From: Methylobacterium sp. J-048
Lineage (GTDB): Bacteria; Pseudomonadota; Alphaproteobacteria; Rhizobiales; Beijerinckiaceae
Direction of reading: 5' to 3'
Assembly: GCF_022829515.1 (NCBI RefSeq)
Contig: NZ_JAKSYL010000229.1
Span: 1-64,000, forward strand
Length of the DNA: 64,000 nucleotides
Below, piece after piece: positions 42,105 through 51,589 of this stretch. Within the stretch, counting starts at the first letter, position 1. Every line of letters starts with the position of its first letter. A model generated the notes under the pieces. The model was not told where the DNA came from, did not search any database, and saw only the letters and a program-made list of their open reading frames with translations. The position numbers were made by a program, and so were the translations under genes.

Positions 42105-44123
42105 CTACACCGTCACCTGCGTCCCCACCTCGACCACCCGCCCGGTGGGGATCTGGAAGAAGTCGGTGGCGTCGTTCGCATTCTTGGCGAGCGTTATGAA
42201 AATCCGGTCCTGCCAGAGCGGCATGCCCGAATGGGTCGCCGGGCGGATCGAGCGGCGGGACAGGAAGAACGACGTCGCCATGATGTCGAACTTGAAGCCC
42301 TGGCGGCGCAGCAGCACCAGGGTCTTGGGGATGTTCGGCGTCTCCATGTAGCCGAACTTCATCACGACCTTGAAGAAATGCGGCCCCACCGGCTCGATCC
42401 GGACCTTGTCGGCCTCGTTCGAGCGCGGAGTGTCCACCGTCTCGACGGTGAGGATCACGTTCTTCTCGTGCAGCACCTTGTTGTGCTTGAGGTTGTGCAG
42501 GAGCGCCGCCGGGGCGATCTCGGGGTCGCTGGTCAGGAACACCGCGGTGCCGCGTACGTGGTGGGGCGGGCTCTTCTCCAGCATGCCGACCAGCTCGACC
42601 AGCGGCACGTCGGTCTTGCGGGTCTTGTTGAACAGGATCGTGACCCCGCGCACCCAGGTCCACATCAGCACGATGAGGGCGCCGGCCAGGATCAGGGGCA
42701 CGTAGCCGCCCTCGACCACCTTGATCAGGTTCGAGAGCAGGAACAGGAACTCCAGCACGATGAACGGCAGCATCACCAGGGCGGCCGCCACCGGCGACCA
42801 GCCCCACATCCGCCAGATCACCAGGAAGGTCATTGAGGCGGTGAGCAGCATCGTGCCGGTCACCGCGATGCCGTAGGCCGAGGCCAGCGACGACGAGGTC
42901 TTGAACAGCACCGCCAGCAGCACGACGCCGACCATCAGGAGCCCGTTGATCTGCGGCAGGTAGATCTGGCCGGCATGCGATTCGGAGGTGTGCCGGATCT
43001 CGAGGCGCGGCAGCAGGCCGAGCTGGATCGCCTGCCGGGACAACGAGAAGGCGCCGGTGATCACCGCCTGGCTCGCCACCACCGTGGCGAGCGTCGCCAG
43101 CACCACCATCGGCAGCAGGCCCCAGGCCGGGACGAGCTGGAAGAACGGGTCTGCGGTGTCGGGCTTCTCCAGCACCAGGGCGGCCTGGCCGAGATAGTTC
43201 AGGGCGAGCGCCGGGAAGACCAGGCAGACCCAGGCCACCTGGATCGGCTTGCGGCCGAAATGCCCGAGATCGGCGAACAGGGCCTCGGCGCCGGTCACCG
43301 CCAGGAACACGGCGCCGAGCGCCACCAGGGCCCCGGTGCCGTGGCCGAGCAGGTAATGCACCGCGTACCAGGGGTTGGCGGCGCGAAAAACCTCCGGGTG
43401 CAGGCCGATATGCGGCAGGGCCGCGAGCGCCATGGCGACGAACCACACCACGGTCATCGGCCCGAAGAACGCCGCGACCTTGGCGGTGCCGCGGTTCTGC
43501 ACGAGGAACAGGACAACGATGATCGCGACCGTGATCGGCAGCACGTAGTCGTTCAAGGCCGGGGTGACGAGCTTCAGCCCCTCCACGGCCGAGAGCACCG
43601 AGATCGCCGGGGTGATCACCGCGTCGCCGTAGAACAGCGAGGCGCCGAGCAGCCCGAGCATGAACACGATCCGCGAGCCGCCGAGCGCCTTGCGGGCCAA
43701 CGCCATCAGCGAGAGGATGCCGCCCTCGCCGTTGTTGTCCATGCGCAGCAGGATCAGGACGTACTTGACCGTCACGATCAGGAACAGCGCCCAGAGGATC
43801 AGCGAAACGGTGCCGATCACCTCCTCGGGCAGCAGGATGCCGTCGGTGCGGGCCGGGACCAGGGCCTCGCGGAAGGCGTAGAGCGGGCTGGTGCCGATAT
43901 CGCCGTAGACGACGCCGACCGAGCCGACCAGCAGCGTCCAGAAGCCGGCATGGCCGTGCCGGGCCTCGGCTTTCTCGGGGGAATCGTGGGCGGCGCCGGG
44001 CGTGGGCGCCTGCATCGGCCCGGCGCCGCCGGTCTCCCCGGCCGCCGGGGCGGAATCGGGCACGGCGTCAGAGGCCGCGGGCACGGGCTGGGCTGCTACG
44101 CCGGGTGCGAAGGTCTGGCTCAT
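42105..44123 (-). CDS. kup: Low-affinity potassium transporter Kup
   Basis: 672-residue integral membrane K+/H+ symporter of the KUP/HAK family. The first membrane segment contains the family signature VYGDIGTSPLYAF, and the next has the acidic/aromatic DNNGEGGILSLMALARKA. About 12 membrane spans are followed by a cytoplasmic C-terminal domain (HNLKHNKVLHEKNVILTVET). An unusually long Ala/Pro-rich N-terminal extension (about 60 residues) precedes the first span. The start at 44123 (MSQTFAP) is chosen over the in-frame 44234 because the latter reads through Pro/Arg-rich intergenic DNA. Confidence 0.95.
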   Translation of the reverse strand: MSQTFAPGVAAQPVPAASDAVPDSAPAAGETGGAGPMQAPTPGAAHDSPEKAEARHGHAGFWTLLVGSVGVVYGDIGTSPLYAFREALVPARTDGILLPEEVIGTVSLILWALFLIVTVKYVLILLRMDNNGEGGILSLMALARKALGGSRIVFMLGLLGASLFYGDAVITPAISVLSAVEGLKLVTPALNDYVLPITVAIIVVLFLVQNRGTAKVAAFFGPMTVVWFVAMALAALPHIGLHPEVFRAANPWYAVHYLLGHGTGALVALGAVFLAVTGAEALFADLGHFGRKPIQVAWVCLVFPALALNYLGQAALVLEKPDTADPFFQLVPAWGLLPMVVLATLATVVASQAVITGAFSLSRQAIQLGLLPRLEIRHTSESHAGQIYLPQINGLLMVGVVLLAVLFKTSSSLASAYGIAVTGTMLLTASMTFLVIWRMWGWSPVAAALVMLPFIVLEFLFLLSNLIKVVEGGYVPLILAGALIVLMWTWVRGVTILFNKTRKTDVPLVELVGMLEKSPPHHVRGTAVFLTSDPEIAPAALLHNLKHNKVLHEKNVILTVETVDTPRSNEADKVRIEPVGPHFFKVVMKFGYMETPNIPKTLVLLRRQGFKFDIMATSFFLSRRSIRPATHSGMPLWQDRIFITLAKNANDATDFFQIPTGRVVEVGTQVTV

Positions 44124-44397
44124 GCGGAATGTCGGAGGCTCGGGCGTGGCCGGCGTTTCGCGGGTCGGCTCAGGGGCCTGGTGGGGCCGGGCAGGAGGAC
44201 GCGAAAACTCCGCCGAACCACGCGGGCCGGCCACCGGGCCGACCGCTCACGGGATCGTGCGGCCTTGCTATCACGGCCTCAAGCGGCCGGGAACCGGGTG
44301 CGACGCGAAGATCAGGGCTTGGGTGGGAGGGGGGAGCGCGGTGATGGGGGCCAACGTTCGCTTCGGGGGAGGCCCTACGCGTCCGATCACCCGCCTC

Positions 44398-44508
44398 GTC
44401 ATTCCGGGGCGCCGCAGGCGAGCCCGGAACCCAGAGCCGCCAACGGTTCAAGATCCGGCACTGGTGCGGTTCTGGATCCCGGGCTCCGCTGCGCGGCCCC
44501 GGGATGAC
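44398..44508. repeat. 111-bp palindromic repeat, copy 2 (inverted relative to copy 1)
   Basis: Starts GTCATTCCGGGGCGCCGCAG and ends CGCGGCCCCGGGATGAC. The reverse complement of 35877-35987 aligns over most of its length, with divergence in the central third. It lies between the ispG stop and the kup start; 44124-44397 shows only GC-rich sequence. Confidence 0.9.
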
Positions 44509-44543
44509 ACGGTGATTCTTCCGGCGCTGTTCCGCTACCTAGC

Positions 44544-45878
44544 CTATTCGGCCGCGGTGCGCGTGCCGCCGCCCTGCTGGCCGAAGCGGCGCTCGATGTA
44601 CTCGATCACCACCGTCTCGAAATCCTTGGCCAGCGTCGCGCCGCGCAGGGTCATGGCCCTCTTGCCGTCGATGAACACCGGCGCGGTCGGGGTCTCGCCG
44701 GTGCCGGGGAGCGAGATGCCGATATCGGCATGCTTCGATTCGCCCGGGCCGTTGACGATGCAGCCCATCACGGCGACGTTCAGTCCCTCGACCCCCGGAT
44801 AGGTCTTCTTCCATTCCGGCATCGAGGTGACGATCCAGTTCTGGATGTCGCGGGCCAGCTCCTGGAAGGTCGTCGAGGTGGTGCGGCCGCAGCCGGGGCA
44901 GGCCGCGACCATCGGCACGAAGGTGCGGAAGCCCATGGTCTGCAGCAGTTCCTGGCTCGCCTTGACCTCGACGCTCCGGTCGCCGCCGGGCTCGGGGGTG
45001 AGCGAGTAGCGGATCGTGTCGCCGATCCCCTCCTGCAGCAGCACGCCGATCGCCGCCGAGGCGGCCACCAGGCCCTTGGAGCCCATGCCGGCCTCGGTGA
45101 GGCCCAGGTGGATGGCGTAATCCGAGCGGCGCGCCACCTCGCGGTAGACCGCGATCAGGTCCTGCACCGCCGAGACCTTGGCCGAGAGGATGATCTTGTT
45201 CTGCGGCAGGCCCAGAGCCACGGCGCGGTCGGCCGAGCCGATCGCCGAGCGCACCATCGCCTCGCGCATCACCGCGCGGGCATCGATCGGCCGCGGCAGC
45301 TTGGCGTTCTCGTCCATCAGGTGGGTGAGCAGCTCGCCGTCGAGCGAGCCCCAGTTGGCGCCGATCCGCACGGTCTTGCCGTACTTGATCGCCTGCTCGA
45401 TGATCGAGGAGAACTGGGTGTCCTTCTTCTCCTTGAAGCCGACGTTGCCGGGGTTGATCCGGTACTTCGCCAGGGCCTCGGCGCAGGCCGGATGGTCGGC
45501 GAGCAGCTTGTGGCCGATATAGTGGAAGTCGCCGACCAGCGGCACGTGCACGCCGATCCGGTCGAGGCGTTCGCGGATCTTCGGCACCGCGGCTGCGGCC
45601 TCGTCCCGGTCGACCGTGATGCGGACCAGCTCCGAGCCGACCCGGGCGAGCTGGGCGACCTGCGCCACCGTGCCGTCGATGTCGGCGGTGTCGGTGTTGG
45701 TCATCGACTGCACGACGATCGGGGCGCCGCCGCCGACCATGACCGCGCCTTCGCCCTCGCCGACCGTGACGCCCACGGTGCGGTGGCGCGGCGACGGGCC
45801 GGCGACCTCCGGGCCCCCGTAGGCCAGGATGGTCTCGGGAGCGGGGTTTTCGGAGCGGATGGCTTCCATGACTTCCAT
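44544..45878 (-). CDS. ispG: 4-hydroxy-3-methylbut-2-enyl diphosphate synthase
   Basis: The iron-sulfur enzyme of the MEP isoprenoid pathway converting MEcPP to HMBPP. In the 444-residue protein the substrate barrel contains VQSMTNTDTADIDGTVAQ and FKEKKDTQFSSIIEQ; the C-terminal ferredoxin-like part has the 4Fe-4S cysteines in VAACPGCGRTTSTTFQE and VAVMGCIVNGPGE. An N-terminal extension of about 35 residues (ENPAPETILAYG) is normal for alphaproteobacteria. MEVMEA leaves two possible starts; 45878 is kept. It stands alone. Confidence 0.97.
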   Translation of the reverse strand: MEVMEAIRSENPAPETILAYGGPEVAGPSPRHRTVGVTVGEGEGAVMVGGGAPIVVQSMTNTDTADIDGTVAQVAQLARVGSELVRITVDRDEAAAAVPKIRERLDRIGVHVPLVGDFHYIGHKLLADHPACAEALAKYRINPGNVGFKEKKDTQFSSIIEQAIKYGKTVRIGANWGSLDGELLTHLMDENAKLPRPIDARAVMREAMVRSAIGSADRAVALGLPQNKIILSAKVSAVQDLIAVYREVARRSDYAIHLGLTEAGMGSKGLVAASAAIGVLLQEGIGDTIRYSLTPEPGGDRSVEVKASQELLQTMGFRTFVPMVAACPGCGRTTSTTFQELARDIQNWIVTSMPEWKKTYPGVEGLNVAVMGCIVNGPGESKHADIGISLPGTGETPTAPVFIDGKRAMTLRGATLAKDFETVVIEYIERRFGQQGGGTRTAAE

Positions 45879-46181
45879 CGTGGACCTTCGCGTGGGCGCG
45901 GTTCGCGAAAAAGCGCCGGGGCCCCGTTCGGACCGGTCGGACGTTTCGCGACGCGCGCCTCGCCGGAGCTTCGGGGCTGCGCGCCGACCGCGGCTTAGCT
46001 GCGGACGACGCCGCGCAGCGTCAAGCCGACGCCGCGTATGACAGCATCGCGGCTGTCATGTCGTATCCGGATGCGGATGTCGAGTTGGCCGGGTGCGCAA
46101 CACCGGTTTTCGTCCGCCGCTGTTGCCGAATCGCGCGTCGTGACCGGCGCCTCGGATGCGCCGTAAGCCCGGCGCATGGTT
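45879..46181. other. Intergenic region between ispG and the patatin-like gene
   Basis: About 300 bases, divergent leaders of two genes. Short frames here have atypical codon use and are not supported. A stretch of purine-poor GC-rich sequence runs to about 46160, then a perfect palindrome (46182-46200) begins. Confidence 0.55.
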
Positions 46182-46200
46182 GATGTTGCACTGCAACATC
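46182..46200. promoter_or_regulatory. Perfect 19-bp palindrome upstream of the patatin-like gene, PhaR-like operator
   Basis: GATGTTGCACTGCAACATC is perfectly symmetric about its central C. The core TTGCACTGCAA matches the TGC-rich sites bound by PhaR, the repressor of polyhydroxyalkanoate granule genes in alphaproteobacteria. It lies 32 bases before the start codon, where a repressor would block transcription. Confidence 0.6.
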
Positions 46201-46231
46201 CCATCTAGGGGATCCTGATTTGGAGGCCGAC

Positions 46232-47371
46232 ATGAGCGCGCACCCCCACGGCGGTGAGCCGCACAATCCGGTGACCGTGGTTCCCGAGATCCCGCCCGAA
46301 GTCCCGGTCTCGGACGGGATCGAGCCCAATCCCGCCCACCCGCCGCACCAGATCCTGGCGGGCCCCGGGGCCGAGAAGCCGGTCGCGCTGGCCCTGCAGG
46401 GCGGCGGCGCGCACGGGGCCTTCACCTGGGGCGTGCTCGACGCCCTGATCGAGGATGGACGCCTGGCGTTCGAGGCGGTGACCGGGGCCAGCGCCGGGGC
46501 GATGAACGGCGTCGTGATGGTCGACGGCTGGCTCAAGGGCGGCCCGGACGGCGCGCGCGAGGGGCTGGAGCGGTTCTGGCGTGAGGTCAGCCTCGACGGC
46601 GATCTCGGGCCGGCGCAGCGCAACTTCGTCAGCGGGCTGTTCAGCCTGTGGAAGGGCAACCCGGTGGCCGAGTTCTGGTCCAAGATGCTCTCGCCCAGCC
46701 CCTACGTGTCGAATCCGCTCAACATCAACCCGCTGCGCAAGGCGCTGGCCGAGCAGGTCGATTTCGAGCGCCTGCGCGAGGCCGAGACCGCGGGCCTGTT
46801 CGTCTCGGCCACCAATGTCTGGACCGGCAAGCTCGCGGTGTTCGAGCGCGAGCGCCTCACCGTCGACCACCTGATGGCCTCGGCCTGCCTGCCCACGGTG
46901 TTCCAGGCTGTGGAGATCGACGGCGTGCCCTACTGGGACGGCGGCTATCTCGGCAATCCGCCGCTCTACCCGCTGCACCGGGCCGCCCGGACCCGCGACA
47001 TCGTGCTGGTCCAGATCAACCCGGTCGAGCGGCGCGAGACGCCGCGCACGGAGCGCGAGATCCGCGACCGGCTCAACGAGATCACCTTCAACGCCAACCT
47101 GATGCGGGAATTGCGGGCGATCGACTTCCTCGACGGGTTGATCGAGGACGGCACCCTGGGCCAGGGCGGCTACCAGCGGGTCCTGGTGCACCGGATCGAC
47201 GGCACCGACGCCCTGGAGGATTACAACGCCGCCTCCAAGCTCGACGCGCGCTGGACCGTGTTCAAGCGCCTGCGCGACAAGGGCCGTGCCGCCGCGCAGG
47301 TCTGGTTGTCCGAGACCTACGGGACGATCGGGCAGGCCTGTACCCTCAACTTGCGGGATGCGTATCAGTAA
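46232..47371 (+). CDS. Patatin-like phospholipase family protein
   Basis: 379 residues. The patatin oxyanion loop is LALQGGGAHGAF (about 54-65), the nucleophile elbow is GASAGAMNG (Ser in GxSxG), and the second dyad residue is Asp in YWDGGYLG. An N-terminal Pro/Val-rich stretch of about 45 residues precedes the domain. The ATG at 46232 has TGGAGG 5-10 bases upstream, so the TTG at 46220 is rejected. A candidate PhaR-type palindrome immediately upstream suggests linkage to granule or lipid turnover; family members also act in membrane phospholipid degradation. Confidence 0.93.
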   Translation: MSAHPHGGEPHNPVTVVPEIPPEVPVSDGIEPNPAHPPHQILAGPGAEKPVALALQGGGAHGAFTWGVLDALIEDGRLAFEAVTGASAGAMNGVVMVDGWLKGGPDGAREGLERFWREVSLDGDLGPAQRNFVSGLFSLWKGNPVAEFWSKMLSPSPYVSNPLNINPLRKALAEQVDFERLREAETAGLFVSATNVWTGKLAVFERERLTVDHLMASACLPTVFQAVEIDGVPYWDGGYLGNPPLYPLHRAARTRDIVLVQINPVERRETPRTEREIRDRLNEITFNANLMRELRAIDFLDGLIEDGTLGQGGYQRVLVHRIDGTDALEDYNAASKLDARWTVFKRLRDKGRAAAQVWLSETYGTIGQACTLNLRDAYQ

Positions 47372-47607
47372 AACGGCGGACGGCAGAGATGACGCGCGTC
47401 TTGCGACAGGTCACGATTCGATCGGTATCAAGACGAGCTTCGGATTCGGTCCCGGGAAGCGTGCAACTTTCCGGCAAAATCGCCAGCTAATAAATACATC
47501 TAAGGTAGAAAATTTCGAGCGTAAGATATATTTCACGCGGCCAGCCTATACCGGTACATTGACCGAACGCCGATCGGGTTCGGCGATTCTTACCCCAAGG
47601 GCTGGCC

Positions 47608-49299
47608 ATGAGATTTCGCCTGATCGACCTCAAGACCGGCGTGAAGATCGCGCTCATCATGGCGCTGATCCTGGCGATCACCGTCGGCGTCTCGGCGATC
47701 TCGCTGCGCAACATCGGGTTGATCGAGGACGCCGAAGAGTGGACGGTCCATACCCACGAGGTGCTGTCCGAGGTCGAGCGGATGCAGGCCGCCATGGTCG
47801 ACCGGGAGACCGCCCTGCGCGGCTATCTCATCTCGGCCGATCCGCGCTTTCTCGAGCCCGAACAGGCCGGGCGGATGGCCTTCGCAGCATCCTGGGAGGC
47901 GGCGCGAAAACTCACCGCCAACAATTCCACGCAGTCGGCGCGTTTCGCCGCGGTGAAGGCTCTGGCCGAACGCTGGAGCACCGAAGTCGCGGATCGCGAA
48001 CTCGCCTTGATGAAGGATCGTGCCACCCAGGACGAAGCGCGCCGGCTCGAAGGCTCCGGCGCCGGCAAGGCGACGATGGACGCCGTGCGCGCCAAGGCGA
48101 CCGAGATCGCACAGGTCGAGCGAGATCTGCTGAAGGACAGGAGCGCTGCCTCGGCCACCGCCATCGCATCGTCGCGGGCGGCCAACCTGGTCGGGCTCGG
48201 ATCGATCGTCGTCACCGCCCTGGTCGGGACGCTGCTTCTGCATAAGGGCATCGGCAAGCCGATCCACAGCATGACCCAGGCCATGACCCGGCTGGCCGCC
48301 AGCGACCTCTCGGTCGAGATTCCCGGGATCGGGCGTCGTGACGAGATCGGCGCCATGGCGGGCGCCGTGCAGGTGTTCCGGGACGGGCTCGCCCGCACCA
48401 AGGTCCTCGAGGCGGAGGCGGAGCAGGCCCGGATCGGCCAGGAGGCGCAGCGCAAGGCGGCGATGCGCGAGATGGCCGCCAGCTTCGAGGGCGCCGGCGG
48501 CGGCGTCATCCGCGCCGTCGCCACGGCCGCCACGAATCTGAAATCCACCGCCGAGACCATGAGCGCCGCAGCGGCCGAGACCGCCAGCCAGTCCACCACG
48601 GTGGCGTCGGCGGCCGAGGAGGCGGCCTCGAACGTCAACACCGTGGCGGCGGCGGCCGAGGAACTCGGCGTCTCCGTCAACGAGATCGGCCGCCAGGTGC
48701 AGGCCTCGGCCGACCTCGCCGACGCCGCGGTGTTGGAGGCCGGGAAATCCGCGGATCTCGTGCGCAACCTGCGCGATGGCGCCGTCAAGATCGGCGCCGT
48801 GGTCGATCTGATCAGCGGCATCGCCGGCCAGACCAACCTGTTGGCGCTCAATGCCACCATCGAGGCCGCCCGGGCCGGCGAGGCGGGCCGCGGCTTCGCG
48901 GTCGTGGCGACGGAGGTGAAGGAACTGGCCGGCCAGACCGCGAAGGCCACCGGCGAGATCGCCCGGCAGATCGGCGAGATCCAGTCCTGGACCGGGGAGA
49001 CGGTGGACGCGATCGGCATCATCGTCGGCCGCATCACCGAGATGAGCGGGCTGTCCACCGGAATCGCGGCGGCGATCGAGGAGCAGGGCTCGGCGACCCA
49101 GGAGATCGTCCGGAACGTCGGGCAGGCGGCGACCGGGGCCGGCGAGGTCACGGCCAACATTGCCGGGGTCGCCAGCGCCGCCGAGAGCACCGGGGCCGCC
49201 GCCGAGCTGGTGCTCGGCTCGGCCTCGGAACTCTCGGTCCAGGCCGAGCGGCTCGACGTCGAGGTCCACCGCTTCCTCGACACGGTGCGGGCCGCTTGA
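47608..49299 (+). CDS. Methyl-accepting chemotaxis protein with CHASE3-like sensor
   Basis: 563 residues. TM1 is at about 12-34 (VKIALIMALILAITVGVSAI). A CHASE3-like periplasmic helical domain spans about 35-185 (MQAAMVDRETALRGYLISAD), TM2 about 188-212, HAMP about 213-265. The cytoplasmic signalling helices have the hairpin tip IAGQTNLLALNATIEAARAG and GRGFAVVATEVKELA. A standalone orphan receptor is usual in this group. GGGCTGG lies just before the ATG at 47608. The leader 47372-47607 is AT-rich around 47490-47535 and likely contains the promoter. Confidence 0.95.
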   Translation: MRFRLIDLKTGVKIALIMALILAITVGVSAISLRNIGLIEDAEEWTVHTHEVLSEVERMQAAMVDRETALRGYLISADPRFLEPEQAGRMAFAASWEAARKLTANNSTQSARFAAVKALAERWSTEVADRELALMKDRATQDEARRLEGSGAGKATMDAVRAKATEIAQVERDLLKDRSAASATAIASSRAANLVGLGSIVVTALVGTLLLHKGIGKPIHSMTQAMTRLAASDLSVEIPGIGRRDEIGAMAGAVQVFRDGLARTKVLEAEAEQARIGQEAQRKAAMREMAASFEGAGGGVIRAVATAATNLKSTAETMSAAAAETASQSTTVASAAEEAASNVNTVAAAAEELGVSVNEIGRQVQASADLADAAVLEAGKSADLVRNLRDGAVKIGAVVDLISGIAGQTNLLALNATIEAARAGEAGRGFAVVATEVKELAGQTAKATGEIARQIGEIQSWTGETVDAIGIIVGRITEMSGLSTGIAAAIEEQGSATQEIVRNVGQAATGAGEVTANIAGVASAAESTGAAAELVLGSASELSVQAERLDVEVHRFLDTVRAA

Positions 49300-49369
49300 A
49301 GTGCTCGCCGCCGAAGGGGATGCCGGTGCGGCGTCGGCGAGCGCGTAACACCAAGGACAGGCTCTCGGC

Positions 49370-49428
49370 GACGCTCGGGGCTGCGCGCCGAACCCCGCCA
49401 AAGGGCCGCAGGCCCTTTGGGATCCCGG
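49370..49428 (+). repeat. Four-hairpin repeat, partial copy 4
   Basis: Only the 3' half is present: CGAACCCCGCCAAAGGGCC, then GGCCCTTTGGGATCCC. The stem AAAGGGCC-GCA-GGCCCTTT has compensatory differences from copies 1-3. It lies 70 bases past the chemoreceptor stop. Confidence 0.8.
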
Positions 49429-49504
49429 TGTTGGGATCTGTGCGGCGGGCGCGCTAGGTTCTTCTCGGGCGTGTGAGCGCCCGTGATCGTGCGAGGCCGC
49501 CGCC

Positions 49505-50059
49505 ATGACGATGTTGCGCCGTGAGGCCCTGATCCTGCTGGGAGCCGGATTTGCCGGTGCCGCCCGTGCCGCCCCGTCCGGCCGGGCCACCGATTTCGCC
49601 TTCGAGCACCCGGAGGGCGGCGCGATGCCGCTCTCGGCCTATGCGGGGCGGCCGATCCTCATCGTCAACACCGCCACCGCCTGCGGCTATGCCGGGCAGC
49701 TCGCCGGGCTCCAGACCCTGTGGACCCGCTTCGGCGACCGGGGGCTCACGGTGATCGGCGTGCCGTCGCCCGATTTCGGCAACCAGGAGCCGCTCGACGG
49801 CCCCGCCATCGCGGAGGCCGCGCGCAAGAATCACGGCGTGACCTTCCCGCTGACCGCCAAGACCCGGGTGAAGATGCCGCGCGCCCATCCGTTCTACCAA
49901 TGGGCGGCGGCGGAGCGGCCGAGTGAGACGCCGCGCTGGAACTTCCACAAGTACCTGATCGCCCGGGACGGCTCGCTCGCCGCCGCCTTCGCCACCCAGG
50001 TCGAGCCCACCGACCCGCGCCTGGTTTCGAGCATCGCCGCCACCCTCGATCAGGCGTGA
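49505..50059 (+). CDS. Glutathione-peroxidase-like thiol peroxidase, exported
   Basis: 184 residues of the thioredoxin-fold GPx family. The first 23 residues look like a signal peptide (LRREALILLGAGFAGAARAA) so it probably acts in the periplasm. The peroxidatic Cys60 is in NTATACGYAGQL, matching the NVAS-x-CG motif. The Gln is in DFGNQEP and the Trp in WNFHKYLI. The second Cys of 2-Cys GPx is absent. It precedes the ECF sigma factor gene by 44 bases on the same strand. Confidence 0.88.
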   Translation: MTMLRREALILLGAGFAGAARAAPSGRATDFAFEHPEGGAMPLSAYAGRPILIVNTATACGYAGQLAGLQTLWTRFGDRGLTVIGVPSPDFGNQEPLDGPAIAEAARKNHGVTFPLTAKTRVKMPRAHPFYQWAAAERPSETPRWNFHKYLIARDGSLAAAFATQVEPTDPRLVSSIAATLDQA

Positions 50060-50103
50060 TCGGCGCCCGGGATTAAATCCCCCGGCGCCCGCGTTCACCT
50101 CCT

Positions 50104-50727
50104 ATGGCGTCAGACAAGCTCAAGCATCCGGATATCGTCGACCTGCTGGCGCCCCTGAGGCGCTATGCCCGTTCGCTCACCCGCGACGCGCTGCGGGCGG
50201 ACGATCTGGTGCACGACACCCTGGTCCGCGCCCTGGAGATGCAGGGGTCCCTGCGGCCGAACACCAACCTGCGCACCTGGATGATGACGGTGCTGCACAA
50301 CGCCTTCATCGACGAGCAGCGCCGCCGTCAGGTCGAGGCGCGTCATGCCGACGCACTGGTGCGGATGAGCGAGGACATGGCGCCCCCCGCCCAGGAGGGC
50401 CGGGTGCGCCTCGCCCAGATCCGGCAGGCCTTCCTGACCCTGCCGGAGGAGCAGCGCGCCGCCCTCCACCTCGTGACCCTGGAAGGCATGGCCTATGCCG
50501 ATGCCGCCGCGGTGCTGGGGATCCCGATCGGCACGCTGATGTCCCGCCTCGGCCGCGGCCGGGCGGCGTTGCGGGCCTTCGAGGACGGCGCCCGGGGCAA
50601 GACCGAGGCCGAGCCCGAGGCGAGCCGGCCGGATCCGCGGCGCGGCACCTTCACCGGCTTGCGCCTTGTCGCCTCCGACGAGACGCGGGACCGACCGCCG
50701 ATGAAACGCGCCGCCGGAGATGCCTGA
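50104..50727 (+). CDS. ECF-type RNA polymerase sigma factor
   Basis: 207 residues. Sigma region 2 (about 14-80): LRRYARSLTRDALRADDLVH, DTLVRALEMQGSLRPNTNLR, TWMMTVLHNAFIDEQRRR. Region 4 (about 103-158): FLTLPEEQRAALHLVTLEGM and IPIGTLMSRLGRGRAALRAF, the recognition helix. A C-terminal Arg/Glu tail of 45 residues is extra. It is followed 97 bases later by a membrane anti-sigma gene; the GPx-like gene lies upstream. Confidence 0.93.
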   Translation: MASDKLKHPDIVDLLAPLRRYARSLTRDALRADDLVHDTLVRALEMQGSLRPNTNLRTWMMTVLHNAFIDEQRRRQVEARHADALVRMSEDMAPPAQEGRVRLAQIRQAFLTLPEEQRAALHLVTLEGMAYADAAAVLGIPIGTLMSRLGRGRAALRAFEDGARGKTEAEPEASRPDPRRGTFTGLRLVASDETRDRPPMKRAAGDA

Positions 50728-50824
50728 GGCATCCGCATCGGACCGGCCCGCGCAACGCCGGCACAGAAATGATGACGACCGGCGGAACCGCCCCGGCGGC
50801 ACGCTGGAATCGAGGACTTCACCG

Positions 50825-51589
50825 ATGATGGATCCGATCACAGACGACGATCTCATCGCTTTCGTCGACGGGCAGATCGACCCGATGCGCCGTCTCGACG
50901 TCGAGGCGCATCTGGCCGCCCATCCCGGGGCCGCCGCCCAGGTGATGGCCGACCTGCACGATCGCGACGCGCTCCGGGCCGCCTTCGAGCGCCTGCCCGG
51001 GCCGGGACCCGGCCGCACCCTCGTCCTGGCGCGCCGCTTCGACCGCAACCTGCGCTGGAGCCGCGTCGCTTCGCGGCTGAAGCGCGCCGCCGCCATCGCG
51101 GTGCTGGTCGGCGCGGGCTGGCTCGCCCATGACGAGATCGGCCGGTTCGGTGTGCCCGACACCCTCGCGGCGACTCCCGACCCCGCCCTGATCGCCGATG
51201 CCCGCCAGGCCCGCGCCGTGGCGCAGCTGCGCAAGAACATCGCCAACCAAGGCGACCACCCGGCCTACGACCGGGTCCGCCTCCAGTCGGTCACCGGCAT
51301 CGACCTGCCGCCGCTCCCGGCCGGCTGGCAGGTGCGCGATATCCAGATCTTCCCCGGCCGCCACGGCACCGGCATCGAGATCGCCTTCGAGGCCGGCCCC
51401 CTTGGAGAGGCCTCCCTGTTCGCCACGCGCGGCCTGCGCGGCGGGCCCGCCGCGCTCACCGGCTCGGACGACGGCACCCTCCTCTCCTGGAATGCCGGCG
51501 ACACCGCCTACGCGCTGAGCGGCCCGCAGGACGATGCGGTGCTGCGCCAGGCCGCGGGGATGCTGGGGGCGGGCGCGGCGACGCGCTGA
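50825..51589 (+). CDS. Membrane-anchored anti-sigma factor (non-zinc type)
   Basis: 254 residues. The N-terminal cytosolic domain (about 1-75: ITDDDLIAFVDGQIDPMRRL, DVEAHLAAHPGAAAQV) has the usual anti-sigma shape, but the His-x3-Cys-x2-Cys zinc motif is replaced by AHPGAA. One membrane segment (AAAIAVLVGAGWLAH) is followed by a periplasmic domain with no Cys. The gene begins MMDPIT at 50825. It most probably inhibits the adjacent sigma factor. The following 51590-52075 is intergenic. Confidence 0.88.
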   Translation: MMDPITDDDLIAFVDGQIDPMRRLDVEAHLAAHPGAAAQVMADLHDRDALRAAFERLPGPGPGRTLVLARRFDRNLRWSRVASRLKRAAAIAVLVGAGWLAHDEIGRFGVPDTLAATPDPALIADARQARAVAQLRKNIANQGDHPAYDRVRLQSVTGIDLPPLPAGWQVRDIQIFPGRHGTGIEIAFEAGPLGEASLFATRGLRGGPAALTGSDDGTLLSWNAGDTAYALSGPQDDAVLRQAAGMLGAGAATR

